A DNA stretch of 64,000 nucleotides, from assembly GCF_009830105.1 (NCBI RefSeq), contig NZ_WURB01000004.1, positions 62,001-126,000 of the forward strand. The letters are read 5' to 3'. A program made the position numbers and the translations under genes. Positions 34,029 through 43,095 of the stretch are shown one piece after another (position 1 is the first letter of the stretch; each line of letters starts with the position of its first letter). The notes beneath the pieces are model-generated. The model was not told the DNA's origin. It made no database searches and saw only the letters and a list, made by a program, of their open reading frames with translations. The DNA comes from Microvirga makkahensis (GTDB taxonomy: Bacteria > Pseudomonadota > Alphaproteobacteria > Rhizobiales > Beijerinckiaceae).

Positions 34029-34544
34029 ATGACCCGCATTGCGCCGCTGATCCTCACGCTCGCCCTCGACGAGCACTCCTTCGCCTTCTTCGACGCGCAG
34101 AGGCGGCGATCCTTCCCGCCCGAGCGGAACTTCATCCCCGCCCATCTGACCCTGTTTCATCATCTGCCGGGCGATCAGCTCGAGAGCATTCAGGAGGTGA
34201 TTGCGCAAAGGTGCTCCGTCCAGGGCTGCTTTCCACTCCAGGTGACGAGCCTGCGCTCCCTCGGTCGTGGGGTCGCCTATGTCCTGCATTCCGTCGAACT
34301 TGCGGCTCTGCGGAGCTCCTTCGCGAGAGAGTGGGCGCAGTGGCTGACCCCGCAGGACCGGCAGAAGCATCAGCCGCATGTCACGGTGCAGAACAACGTC
34401 GATCCGCAAGCCGCGAGGGCGCTGCTGGCCGAGCTCACCGCTGCCTTCGTGCCCTTCGAGGCCACGGGAATCGGATTGGACCTCTGGTGGTATCGCGGCG
34501 GGCCTTGGGAGAAAGTGCGCCGCTATTCCTTCCCCACAGGGTGA
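34029..34544 (+). CDS. 2'-5' RNA ligase family protein
   Basis: A 171-residue 2H phosphoesterase-superfamily protein. The two catalytic histidine motifs are HLTLFH (from residue 39) and HVTVQN (from about residue 117), spaced as in 2'-5' RNA ligases and cyclic phosphodiesterases. The biological substrate is unknown. The ATG follows the T-rich tail of the atp terminator, so there is no ribosome-binding site upstream: either the message is leaderless or comes from read-through. The domain begins right at residue 6, so a later start is unlikely. Confidence 0.8.
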   Translation: MTRIAPLILTLALDEHSFAFFDAQRRRSFPPERNFIPAHLTLFHHLPGDQLESIQEVIAQRCSVQGCFPLQVTSLRSLGRGVAYVLHSVELAALRSSFAREWAQWLTPQDRQKHQPHVTVQNNVDPQAARALLAELTAAFVPFEATGIGLDLWWYRGGPWEKVRRYSFPTG

Positions 34545-34564
34545 TGCCCCTCCTCACGTCATGG

Positions 34565-34645
34565 ACGCGCAGCGTCCTGGCCAACTCGGCCAAAAAGGAG
34601 GTGGCATTCCTGGACGGGATCACCGGCACAAGGCCGGTGAGCACG
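34565..34645. repeat. REP-like palindromic element (RNA ligase-like gene to putA)
   Basis: Begins with GTCATGGACGCGC and contains a perfect CACCGGC/GCCGGTG hairpin around five bases. It lies between two convergent genes and may serve as a bidirectional terminator or stability element. Confidence 0.5.
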
Positions 34646-34689
34646 CATTTCAGCACGATGCAGCAACAAGAGGGGTGACAAGCCCGTCG

Positions 34690-37600
34690 TCACTCGCCCA
34701 TCGCGATCAGGTTCGCATTGCCCCCTGCGGCAGCCGTGTTGATCGTCACGGTCTGCTCGGTGGCGAAGCGAAGGAGATAGTGCGGGCCGCCGGCCTTGGG
34801 TCCGGTGCCGGAGAGACCGTGGCCGCCGAACGGCTGCACGCCCACCACGGCGCCGATCATGTTGCGGTTCACATAGACGTTGCCCACCGACAACGCATCG
34901 ACGACGCGGTTCACTGTGGCATCGATGCGCGAGTGAACGCCGAGCGTCAGGCCATAACCCGTGCCCTCGATGGCCTGGATCACCTCCTCGAAGCGATTGG
35001 CCCTGTAGCGCACCACGTGCAGCACCGGGCCGAACACTTCCTGTGCCAGATCGTGCGGCTTGTTGAGTTCGAAGACATGCGGAGCCACGAAAGTGCCGGA
35101 GGCAGGGGCGGTTCCCGCATAATGCACCTTCGCCCGGGCCGTCATGGCAGCAATGTGCGCATCGAGCTTGTCCTTCGCCTCCCGGTCGATCACCGGACCG
35201 ACATGAACCGAGACATCGCGGGGATCACCGAGCTTCAGCTCCCGCGCGTTGCCCGCGATCATCTCGATCATGCGATCGGCTACGTCCTCCTGCACGTACA
35301 AGAGCCGCAGGGCAGAGCAGCGCTGGCCCGCCGAACGGAAGGCCGACATCGTCACGTCGTCCGCCACCTGCTCCGGCAGTGCCGTCGCATCGACGATCAT
35401 CGCGTTGATGCCGCCGGTCTCCGCGATCAGCGGGACGATGGCAGCGTCCTTGTTCGCCAGGGTGCGATTGATGATTCGCGCCACTTCCGTGGAGCCCGTG
35501 AAGACGACGCCGGCCACATCCCTGTGCTCGACGAGGCGCGCGCCGATGCGCCCGTCGCCGGGCACGAGATGCAGAGCTGTTGCGGCAACACCCGCCTCAT
35601 GCAGGATGCGCACCGCCATGCCGGCGATCAGCGGCGTCTGCTCGGCGGGTTTCGCGACGACAGCGTTGCCCGCCATCAGGGCTGCGCTCACCTGCCCGAG
35701 GAAGATCGCGAGCGGGAAGTTCCAGGGCGAGATCGCCACGAACACGCCGCGTCCGCGAAGACGCAGCACGTTGCTCTCGCCGGTCGGACCCGGCATCGCT
35801 TCGCCGGAGCCGAACAGGGTGCGGCCCTGCACGGCGTAATAGCGGCAGAAATCCACCGCCTCGCGCACTTCCGAGAGCGCGTCGTCGAGCGTTTTGCCGG
35901 CCTCGGTCTGCAGCAGGTAGAGCAGCGCGCCGCGGCGCTCTTCGAGCAAGTCGGCCGTGCGCTCCAGCGCCTTCGCGCGGGTCTCGGCATCCGTCCGGCT
36001 CCAGGAGCCGAAGCCGGCGCGGGCCGCGGCCATGGCGCGGTCGACGGTCTCGGACGTCGCCTCCGTCACCTGGCCGACAATGGTCGCGCCGTCGATGGGG
36101 CTGACGACCGAACGCGTTTCTCCCGAAACGGCCTTGCCGTCGATCAGCGGATCGGCGCGAAAGCTCTGCGGTGCCGCCTTCCTGATCTCGCCGAGCAGCG
36201 CTTCGAGCGAAGCCCGGTGGCCGAACTCGACCCCCTTCGAGTTGGCGCGTTCCGATCCATAGAGATCGCGCGGCAGCGGAAGCTTCGGGTGGCGGGCTTG
36301 ATCGGCGGAGACGATGATGTCGGCAGGGCGCTTGAGCAAGGCCTCGACCGGGACGCCGGGATCGGCCGCAACGGACACGAAGGATGAATTCGCACCGTTC
36401 TCGAGCAGGCGGCGGACGAGATAGGCGAGCAGGTCGCGGTGGCCGCCGACCGGCGCATAGGCGCGGCAGGCCAGACCCGGATTGTCCTCCAGCAGGCGTG
36501 CATAGAGCGCCTCGCCCATGCCGTGCAGGCGCTGGAACTCGTAGCCCTCCGTGCCGCCCGCGCGCTCGATGATGGAGGCGACGGTGAGCGCATTATGGGT
36601 CGCGAACTGCGGATAGATGCGCGGACGAAGCGAGAGCATCTTCTCGGCGCAGGTCATATAGTGCAGATCTGTCATGGCCTTGCGGGTGAAGACCGGGTAA
36701 TCGTCGAGCCCGCGCTCCTGCGCGCGCTTTACCTCCGTATCCCAGTAGGCGCCCTTGACGAGGCGCACCATCATCTGGCGATCGTACTTCTCGGCCATGG
36801 CCGCGATCGAGTCGATCACGGAGCCCGCGCGCTTCTGATACGCCTGGATGGCCAGGCCGAAGCCCTTCCAGGCCGCCAGCGACGGATCCGCGATCACGGC
36901 CTCGATCACCTCGAGAGAGAGTTCGAGGCGGTCCGCCTCCTCCGCATCGATTGTGAAGTTGAGGTCGTAGGATTTGGCCTTTTGGGCAAGCTCGATCACG
37001 AGCGGCACGAGCTCGCGCATGACCCGTTCGCGGCTCGTCGCCTCGTAGCGGGGATGGAGCGCGGAGAGCTTCACGGAGATGCCCGGCCGGTTCGGCAGCG
37101 GCTCGTTGCCCGCCGAGCGGCCGATGGCGTCGATGGCGGACGCATAGGACTCGAAGTAGCGGTGCGCATCCTCCGCCGTGCGGGCTCCTTCGCCCAGCAT
37201 GTCGAAGGAATAGCGGTAGATCCGGCCCTTGGAGGAGGTGGCGCGCTTCAACGCCTCCTCGATGGTCTGGCCCAGCACGAAATGGTTGCCCATGACCCGC
37301 ATGGCCTGACGGGTGGCGGTCCGCACGGCGGGAAGGCCGATGCGCTTCGTGAGCTGGCCCAGGATGCTCTCCGGCGTCTCGCCGGGCTGGATCACCCGGG
37401 CCGTGATCCCGAGCGCCCAGGCCGAGGCCGAAACCAGAAAGGCCTCGGATTTCGCCTCGTGGCCGGCGAAATCCGCCTGACCGAGCTTGTCCTCGATGAG
37501 CTTGTCGGCGGTAGCGGCGTCCGGAACGCGCAGCAGGGCTTCCGCCAGGACCATGAGCGCCAGGCCCTCCTTGGTGGAGAGCGCATATTCCCGCAGCATC

Positions 37601-37788
37601 TCCTCGACGCCGCCAAGCCCGCCGCCCTTGGCGCGGATGGCCTGGATCAGGCGGGTGGCGCGCTCGTCGATACGGCGCTCGCGTTCAGGAGAGAGGCGGG
37701 AGCTCGCGAGAAGCCGGGCGGCGATGGCCTTGTCGTCCTCGGCGAAGGGCGGGTTGAAGGCGGGGGCAATGCGGGGATTGAAGGTCAT
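34690..37788 (-). CDS. putA: Bifunctional proline dehydrogenase / P5C dehydrogenase PutA
   Basis: A 1032-residue enzyme that oxidises proline to glutamate in two steps. The proline dehydrogenase FAD-barrel covers about residues 180-480 (RPGISVKLSALHPRYE, VKGAYWDTE, FATHNALT, RLLEDNPGLACRAYAPVGGH). The aldehyde dehydrogenase domain covers about 540-1010, with Cys near residue 823 in FRSAGQRCSALR and Glu in IAETGG. The length is that of the short PutA type without the N-terminal ribbon-helix-helix DNA-binding domain, so it should not repress its own gene. The divergent Lrp gene probably takes that role. Confidence 0.97.
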   Translation of the reverse strand: MTFNPRIAPAFNPPFAEDDKAIAARLLASSRLSPERERRIDERATRLIQAIRAKGGGLGGVEEMLREYALSTKEGLALMVLAEALLRVPDAATADKLIEDKLGQADFAGHEAKSEAFLVSASAWALGITARVIQPGETPESILGQLTKRIGLPAVRTATRQAMRVMGNHFVLGQTIEEALKRATSSKGRIYRYSFDMLGEGARTAEDAHRYFESYASAIDAIGRSAGNEPLPNRPGISVKLSALHPRYEATSRERVMRELVPLVIELAQKAKSYDLNFTIDAEEADRLELSLEVIEAVIADPSLAAWKGFGLAIQAYQKRAGSVIDSIAAMAEKYDRQMMVRLVKGAYWDTEVKRAQERGLDDYPVFTRKAMTDLHYMTCAEKMLSLRPRIYPQFATHNALTVASIIERAGGTEGYEFQRLHGMGEALYARLLEDNPGLACRAYAPVGGHRDLLAYLVRRLLENGANSSFVSVAADPGVPVEALLKRPADIIVSADQARHPKLPLPRDLYGSERANSKGVEFGHRASLEALLGEIRKAAPQSFRADPLIDGKAVSGETRSVVSPIDGATIVGQVTEATSETVDRAMAAARAGFGSWSRTDAETRAKALERTADLLEERRGALLYLLQTEAGKTLDDALSEVREAVDFCRYYAVQGRTLFGSGEAMPGPTGESNVLRLRGRGVFVAISPWNFPLAIFLGQVSAALMAGNAVVAKPAEQTPLIAGMAVRILHEAGVAATALHLVPGDGRIGARLVEHRDVAGVVFTGSTEVARIINRTLANKDAAIVPLIAETGGINAMIVDATALPEQVADDVTMSAFRSAGQRCSALRLLYVQEDVADRMIEMIAGNARELKLGDPRDVSVHVGPVIDREAKDKLDAHIAAMTARAKVHYAGTAPASGTFVAPHVFELNKPHDLAQEVFGPVLHVVRYRANRFEEVIQAIEGTGYGLTLGVHSRIDATVNRVVDALSVGNVYVNRNMIGAVVGVQPFGGHGLSGTGPKAGGPHYLLRFATEQTVTINTAAAGGNANLIAMGE

Positions 37789-37900
37789 GAGGGCCTCGGA
37801 AGGTTTTTTAGGACTATACAGGGCTCGCTGCCGTGTTTCGATGGCGATATTGAAGCCTTTGCCTTAAGTTGGTCGCCAAGAGCGGCTTAAAGGCGTTGAA

Positions 37901-38362
37901 ATGACGGAAATTGACCGGATCGATCGGAAGATCCTGAAGCTCCTGCAGCAGGATGGACGCATTTCCACGGTGGATCTGGCCGAGAAGATCGGCCTTTCGC
38001 CCACCTCCACGGGCGACCGGATGAAGCGGCTGCAGCGGGAGGGCTACATCGCCGGCTTCGGGGCGAGGCTCGACCCGCACCGCCTCGGTCTGGAGCTCCT
38101 GGTCTTCGTGGAGGTTTCCCTCGACAAGACGACCCCGGACGTCTTCGAGAAGTTTGCAGGAGCCGTCAAACGCGCGCCGGAGGTTCTCGAATGCCACATG
38201 GTGGCGGGAGGCTTCGACTACCTGGTGAAAACGCGCGTCGCCGATATGGGAGCCTATCGCCACTTCCTCGGCGAGATCCTGCTCGCATTGCCTGGCGTCA
38301 AGGAAACCCGCACCTATGCCGTGATGGAGGAGGTCAAAAGCGACGGCATGCTGCCGGTCTGA
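37901..38362 (+). CDS. Lrp/AsnC family regulator, likely PutR-type activator of putA
   Basis: A 153-residue Lrp/AsnC regulator. The helix-turn-helix is at about residues 7-55 (DRIDRKILKLLQQDGRIS, then LAEKIGLSPTSTGDRMKRL), and the effector domain follows, with GGFDYLVKTRV near residue 103. It is divergent from putA with 112 bp between. In rhizobia and Agrobacterium an Lrp-type protein (PutR) activates putA in response to proline; the same role is inferred here from position. Confidence 0.9.
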   Translation: MTEIDRIDRKILKLLQQDGRISTVDLAEKIGLSPTSTGDRMKRLQREGYIAGFGARLDPHRLGLELLVFVEVSLDKTTPDVFEKFAGAVKRAPEVLECHMVAGGFDYLVKTRVADMGAYRHFLGEILLALPGVKETRTYAVMEEVKSDGMLPV

Positions 38363-39449
38363 ACCGGCGACGCGGCATGACCGGGGCGGCCCGGCCATGC
38401 CTTTCTTCGAGGGGCGTCGCCTTGCAGGCGGGGATGACGAGGTGGATGCGTCAGCCGGTCGCCTTCCTGTACGCTTTCCTGCACTTCGTCACGCGTCCTC
38501 CAGAGACTCCAGAGGACACCGGTCGCGAGAATGGCGAAGGTGATGCCGAGCGAGACAGGGGCCGGGATCCTGGCGAGGCCGAGCATGTCGGCCACGAGGA
38601 TCTTGGAGCCGATGAAGATGAGCACGAAGGCCAGCGCGAACTTCAGGTAGTGGAAGCGATGCACCATCGCGGCGAGCGCGAAGTACAGCGCCCGAAGCCC
38701 CAGGATCGCAAAGATGTTGGAGGTGTAGACGATGAACGGATCGGTCGTGATGGCGACGATCGCCGGAACCGAGTCCACTGCGAAGATCACGTCCGCGATC
38801 TCCACGAGCACCAGCGCCATGAAGAGCGGGGTCATGAACCACGCGAGCTTGCCGGCCTTCGGATGCTCCTTCTTCACGAAGAAGTGCTCGCCATGGTGCT
38901 CGTCGGTGACGTTGAAGCGGCGGCGCATGAAGCCGATCACCGGGTTCTTCGCGATGTCGCATTCCTTGCCGGAGAAGGGAGCATCGTCACGCCGGTGCCG
39001 ATCAGGAACACGGCGAAGACATAGAGCACCCAGGAAAACTGGGAGATTACCGCCGCGCCGAAGCCGATCATGATCGCGCGCAGCACGATGACGCCGAGAA
39101 CGCCCCAGAACAGCACCCGGTGCTGGTAGAGACGCGGCACGGCGAACAAGGAGAAGATCATGGCGATGACGAACGCGTTGTCCATCGCCAGCGCCTTTTC
39201 CACCGCAAAGCCCGTTAGATAGTTCATCCCCGCTTCCGGGCTGACATACCACCAGACAAAAGCGCCGAACGCGAGGCCGAGACTGATGTAGAGGGCGCTC
39301 ATGAGAAGGCTCTCGCGAACTCCGATCTCATGGTGCTTGCGATGAAGCGCGCCAGGATCGACTACGAGGAGAGCGACGACAATTCCGAGGAAGGCAAGCC
39401 ACATCCACAAAGGCGTGCCAAGCCAGCTTAAAGCCAAGACTTCGAGCAT
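38314..39449 (-). pseudogene. Alx/TerC-family metal homeostasis protein, frameshifted
   Basis: The two halves of one Alx-like membrane protein lie in different frames. The first half runs from MLEVLALSWLGTPLWMW to LIGTGVTML and stops at 38937. The second half (DIAKNPVIGFMRRRFNVTDE to WSLWRTRDE) continues in the next frame. Re-reading one C of CTCCC near 38977-38981 joins them as GTGVTML-PFSGKECDIAKNP, exactly the family order. One base is therefore missing, by mutation or sequencing error. Conserved residues such as the aspartate in EKALAMDNAFV and VEIADVIFAVDSVPAI are intact. The second frame also runs about 50 residues past the usual end, through repetitive sequence, and overlaps the Lrp gene end. 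E. coli Alx exports manganese. Confidence 0.8.
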
Positions 39450-39732
39450 ATGACCGAACCCATTGTTGAACCATATCGGTTCCGAGATCGCAGGGCTTCT
39501 TGCGCCTGCCAGAGGGGCCCGGTCACTGATGGGATTCAACTTGGGAGCGCGCCCGAGAAGCGTCAGGAGCCTTGCGGAACGGGAGGGCTGCTCAATTTTA
39601 TGTCAGATGACGGCCTTCAATGCGCCTTCGCCCGGGCAACAGGCTTGACCCTGCCTGCCGATCTGATTGCATGAGCAACAGGGCGAGGCAAACTTTTCAA
39701 GGAGCTGGGCCATAACAACAGAGGTGATGGTG

Positions 39733-40770
39733 ATGGCGTCGGGACGTTCGACGAAGGCGCGGTGGGTCAGGGGGCTTTTGGCAGGTGCTGCGGTGCTTCT
39801 TGGCATCGTCGCAGCGCAGGCGCAAACCCCCGTGCGGTTTTCCCTCGACTGGCGCTGGGAGGGACCGGCGGCTCCTTTCGCCGTGGCTCTCGACAAGGGC
39901 TACTTCGCGGCCGAGGGCCTGGACGTCACCATCGATCCGGCATCGGGCTCCCGCGAGCCGATCTCGCGCGTCGCCTCCGGCACCTACGATGCGGCCCTCG
40001 GCGACGTGAACTCGCTGGTACGCTTCCGCGACGAGAATCCCGGCAAGGATATCAAGGCGGTCATGATGGTGTACGATCGCCCGCCTTTCGCGATCATCGG
40101 CCGCAAGAGCCGAGGCATCACCAAGGAAGTCTCAAGCCTTCAGGGCAAGACGTTCGGGGCGCCCGCGGGGGACGGCGCCTTCGCGCAATGGCCGATTTTC
40201 AAGGCGGTCAACACCATCGACGATTCCAGCATGAAGTTCGAGAATGTGGGCTTCCCGGTCCGCGAGCCGATGCTCGCGCAGGGCGAGGTGGATGCCGTGT
40301 TCGGCTTCGCCATGTCCTCCTACATCAACCTGAAATCCCGCGGCGTCCCCGCCGACGATATCGTGGTCCTGCTCATGAGCGACTACGGGGTCGATCTCTA
40401 CGGCAACGTCATCATCGTGTCGGAGAAGTTCGCAAAGGAAAATCCGGAAGCGGTCAAGGGACTGCTGCGCGCAATCATGAAGGGCGTGCAAGATACGGTG
40501 AAGGATCCGGAGAGCGCCGTGGATGCGGTGATCAAGCGCAACGACGTCGCCAAGAAGGACGTGGAGCTCGAACGGCTCAAGATGGTGCTGGAGCAGAACA
40601 TACTCACTCCTTTCGTGAAGGAGAACGGCTTCGGCGGCATCGACAAGGTTCGCTTCGCCAAGGCTCTCGATCAGATCGGGCTGGCTTTCACCTACAAGGA
40701 AAAGCCGACGGTCGAGAGCGTGTTCACGGAGGAGTTCCTGCCCGCGGCCGATCAGCGGAAGGTGAACTGA
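39733..40770 (+). CDS. ABC transporter substrate-binding protein (NMT1/SsuA-like), orphan
   Basis: A 345-residue periplasmic solute-binding protein of the nitrate/sulfonate/taurine/thiamine-precursor type. A signal peptide is followed by AAQAQ and the mature start. Landmarks are FSLDWRWEGPAAPFAVALDKGYFAAEGLDV near residue 35 of the longer frame, then PISRVASGTYDAALGD and GSREP. ATG 39733 is preferred, with AGAGGTG upstream; ATG 39727 is possible. No permease or ATPase gene is adjacent, so it must pair with components elsewhere or bind ligand for another purpose. The ligand cannot be read from sequence. Confidence 0.88.
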   Translation: MASGRSTKARWVRGLLAGAAVLLGIVAAQAQTPVRFSLDWRWEGPAAPFAVALDKGYFAAEGLDVTIDPASGSREPISRVASGTYDAALGDVNSLVRFRDENPGKDIKAVMMVYDRPPFAIIGRKSRGITKEVSSLQGKTFGAPAGDGAFAQWPIFKAVNTIDDSSMKFENVGFPVREPMLAQGEVDAVFGFAMSSYINLKSRGVPADDIVVLLMSDYGVDLYGNVIIVSEKFAKENPEAVKGLLRAIMKGVQDTVKDPESAVDAVIKRNDVAKKDVELERLKMVLEQNILTPFVKENGFGGIDKVRFAKALDQIGLAFTYKEKPTVESVFTEEFLPAADQRKVN

Positions 40771-40896
40771 GGCTGTTCAGGGCCCGGCCGCATTGCTGCA
40801 GCCATGCCCTCGAGCCGCCGCAAAGGCTCCGGTTCGCCGCCGAAAGAATGCGGCGCACCAAGGAAGAGACGTGATTTCACCCAGGTCCAAACAGCT

Positions 40897-42051
40897 CTAG
40901 CGTCTCAGGGAGAGCGGGTTGTCCGACAGTGCAGCCGCGTCAGGCTGATCGACGGCGGGGCGCCCGAGGAAAGCGTTCCAGAGCTTTTCCACCGTCTCCC
41001 GCTCCAGATCGTCCACGATAAAGACGATGCGGCTGCGCCGGTCCTCGCTCGGCCAGCGCGGCAGGATCGCAGGTACATGGATCACGTGCTGAACGCCGTG
41101 AATGACAACGGGATGCTCCGGGTCCTCCGCGAGCGCGACGAGGCCCTTCACGCGCAGGAGCTTCGCGCCTTGCGACGAGCGCAGCAGGTCGAGGAACATG
41201 TCCAGCGTGCCCTGCCGGACCGGCTGGTTGCTGGTGAGGCAGAAGGCGCGGATGCGCTCGTCGTGGCGATTCACGTCGTGATGACGATGACCGTGATCGT
41301 GACCGTCGTGGTCATCATGGTGGTGATGCGCATGCTGATGGGCGTGGCTGAGGCGCTCGGCCTCCTCCACGGCCTCCGTCTTCAGCCACCCGGCCACATC
41401 GGCGATCTTGCCGTCGAGGTCGAAGAGGCCGCCCGCGACGATGTCCTCCACGGGCGCGTCGGCTTCGAGAATGGCCGCCCCCGGATTGAGTTGGCGTAGC
41501 CTCTCCCGCAGATCCCGAAGGCTCGTCCGGTCCTGGACCAGATCCATCTTGGCGAGGACGATCCGTTCGGCGACGGCGGCCTGTTTGACCGCTTCACGGT
41601 GCAGATCGAGGGTCAGCGCGCCGTTGACAGCGTCGATCACCGTCACCACGCCTTCCACCGCGTAACGCATGGACAGATAGGGGTGATAGAGCACCGCGTG
41701 GAGGATGGGGGCCGGGTCCGCGAGGCCCGTCGTCTCGATGATCACGCGCCTGAAGGGCATGATGCGGCCATTGTCGCGCTTGCGCAGGAGGTCTTCCAGC
41801 GTGGCGATGAGGTCGCCGCGCACGGAGCAGCACAGGCAGCCTGCGGAAAGAAGCACCATGCCCTCGTCGACCGTTTCGACCAGGAGATGGTCGAGGCCGA
41901 TTTCACCGAATTCGTTGATGATCACGACCGTATCCTGCAAGGCGGGGCTCTTCAGCATCCGGTTGAGCAGGGTCGTTTTTCCGGCGCCGAGAAAGCCCGT
42001 GAGGATCGTCAGGGGGATCGGCGGAGGAGGGGTCATGGGGGCATTCGTCAT
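40897..42051 (-). CDS. COG0523/CobW family GTP-binding metallochaperone
   Basis: A 384-residue G3E GTPase. The P-loop GFLGAGKT is at residues 19-26, the metal-binding GCLCC at 71-75, and a histidine/aspartate-rich loop (HQHAHHHHDDHDGHDHGHRH, about residues 237-256) probably buffers zinc or cobalt. The CobW C-terminal domain follows. It starts six bases after the EamA stop on the same strand, so they form an operon. Zur-controlled zinc chaperones look like this, but no Zur box was identified here and cobalt cannot be excluded. Confidence 0.9.
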   Translation of the reverse strand: MTNAPMTPPPPIPLTILTGFLGAGKTTLLNRMLKSPALQDTVVIINEFGEIGLDHLLVETVDEGMVLLSAGCLCCSVRGDLIATLEDLLRKRDNGRIMPFRRVIIETTGLADPAPILHAVLYHPYLSMRYAVEGVVTVIDAVNGALTLDLHREAVKQAAVAERIVLAKMDLVQDRTSLRDLRERLRQLNPGAAILEADAPVEDIVAGGLFDLDGKIADVAGWLKTEAVEEAERLSHAHQHAHHHHDDHDGHDHGHRHHDVNRHDERIRAFCLTSNQPVRQGTLDMFLDLLRSSQGAKLLRVKGLVALAEDPEHPVVIHGVQHVIHVPAILPRWPSEDRRSRIVFIVDDLERETVEKLWNAFLGRPAVDQPDAAALSDNPLSLRR

Positions 42052-42054
42052 GGC

Positions 42055-42960
42055 TTAATCCGCAACCGGAAGCAGAGGCGCGTGCTTCACGCGGCGCTGT
42101 TCCAGGAAAACATTGGCGATGATCGCGGCCAGCACAAGGGTACCGCCCGCAACCTGCAGGGGAGAAAGGACCTCGTTCAGGATCAGCGCCGAGCAAATGG
42201 CCGCGACGACGGGCTCGGTGCAGAAGATGATTCCGCCCGCGACTGCCGAGATGCGCCCGAGGGCCACCAGCTGCAGCACGAATCCGCCGACATAGCCGCC
42301 AATGGTCACCGCGACCGCGAAAGGCGCCAGGGCCAGGACCGACGGCGGCGCGAGCTGTCCCGTGACGAGGCTGATGAGGATGGCCGTGGGCAACACGATC
42401 AGTTGCACCCAGAACACCTTTGCCACGACTCCCGTATTCGTGCAGCGGGCCGCAGTGAAGAACTGAACGGCCGTGGCGACGCTTGCACCGAAGGCGAGCG
42501 CCAGACCGCGCCAATCGAGCTCCGTGAAAGCCGGTCCGACCACAAGGCAGACTCCCGCGGCTGCAACCGCGGCGACACCGACGAGCGTCGGTGTCAGAGG
42601 TTTTTTCTCCACGAAGGGGTTCGCGAGAACGATGAGGATCGGAAAGGTGTAGAACACCACGGCTGCGACCGTCACGGGAATGAAGGCGACGGAGGACAGA
42701 TAGCCGATACCCTGGAGAGCGCTGGAAACGCCGAGGAGAAGGAGCGCGCCGCGCTCCTCCCGCGCCACGGTGAGGGGGCGCCTTGCGACGAAGGCCACGA
42801 TGGCCACGAGAGCCAGCATCAGGAACACCCGGTAGACCACGATGGCCGAGCCGCTGGCCCCGGCGAAGGATGCCACCCGCGCGAAAACGATGTTCAGGCC
42901 GTAGAGACCGGCGGAGCCGATGGCGAGGAAAAGGCCGGTGCCGTGCGAAGAGCGCGTCAT
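42055..42960 (-). CDS. EamA/DMT family transporter
   Basis: A 301-residue membrane protein with about ten hydrophobic helices and two internal EamA halves, the second beginning near residue 155. It belongs to the drug/metabolite transporter superfamily, whose members usually export amino acids or metabolites; the substrate is not predictable. It is the first gene of a two-gene unit with the COG0523 chaperone, which hints at a metal-linked role, though this is weak. Confidence 0.88.
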   Translation of the reverse strand: MTRSSHGTGLFLAIGSAGLYGLNIVFARVASFAGASGSAIVVYRVFLMLALVAIVAFVARRPLTVAREERGALLLLGVSSALQGIGYLSSVAFIPVTVAAVVFYTFPILIVLANPFVEKKPLTPTLVGVAAVAAAGVCLVVGPAFTELDWRGLALAFGASVATAVQFFTAARCTNTGVVAKVFWVQLIVLPTAILISLVTGQLAPPSVLALAPFAVAVTIGGYVGGFVLQLVALGRISAVAGGIIFCTEPVVAAICSALILNEVLSPLQVAGGTLVLAAIIANVFLEQRRVKHAPLLPVAD

Positions 42961-43095
42961 GTCAAGGAGTGTGGCTTTTTAGGACGAACACCGTTCGCGC
43001 GGATTAGCGGCGAATGCAAGGGGCTTCAGGCAAGGGCGGCCTCAAGCAAGACGCCCGGCACGGGGGCCGGGCGTTGCGATGGGGCTCGAGGACGA

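Noticed and set aside
34378..36387. 669-residue open frame on the plus strand over putA
   Set aside because: Crosses the RNA ligase-like gene, a repeat and part of putA; composition is that of an antisense frame.
39450..39726. Manganese (yybP-ykoY) riboswitch in front of the alx-like gene
   Set aside because: I looked because E. coli alx has one, but I could not find the conserved paired loops in this leader.
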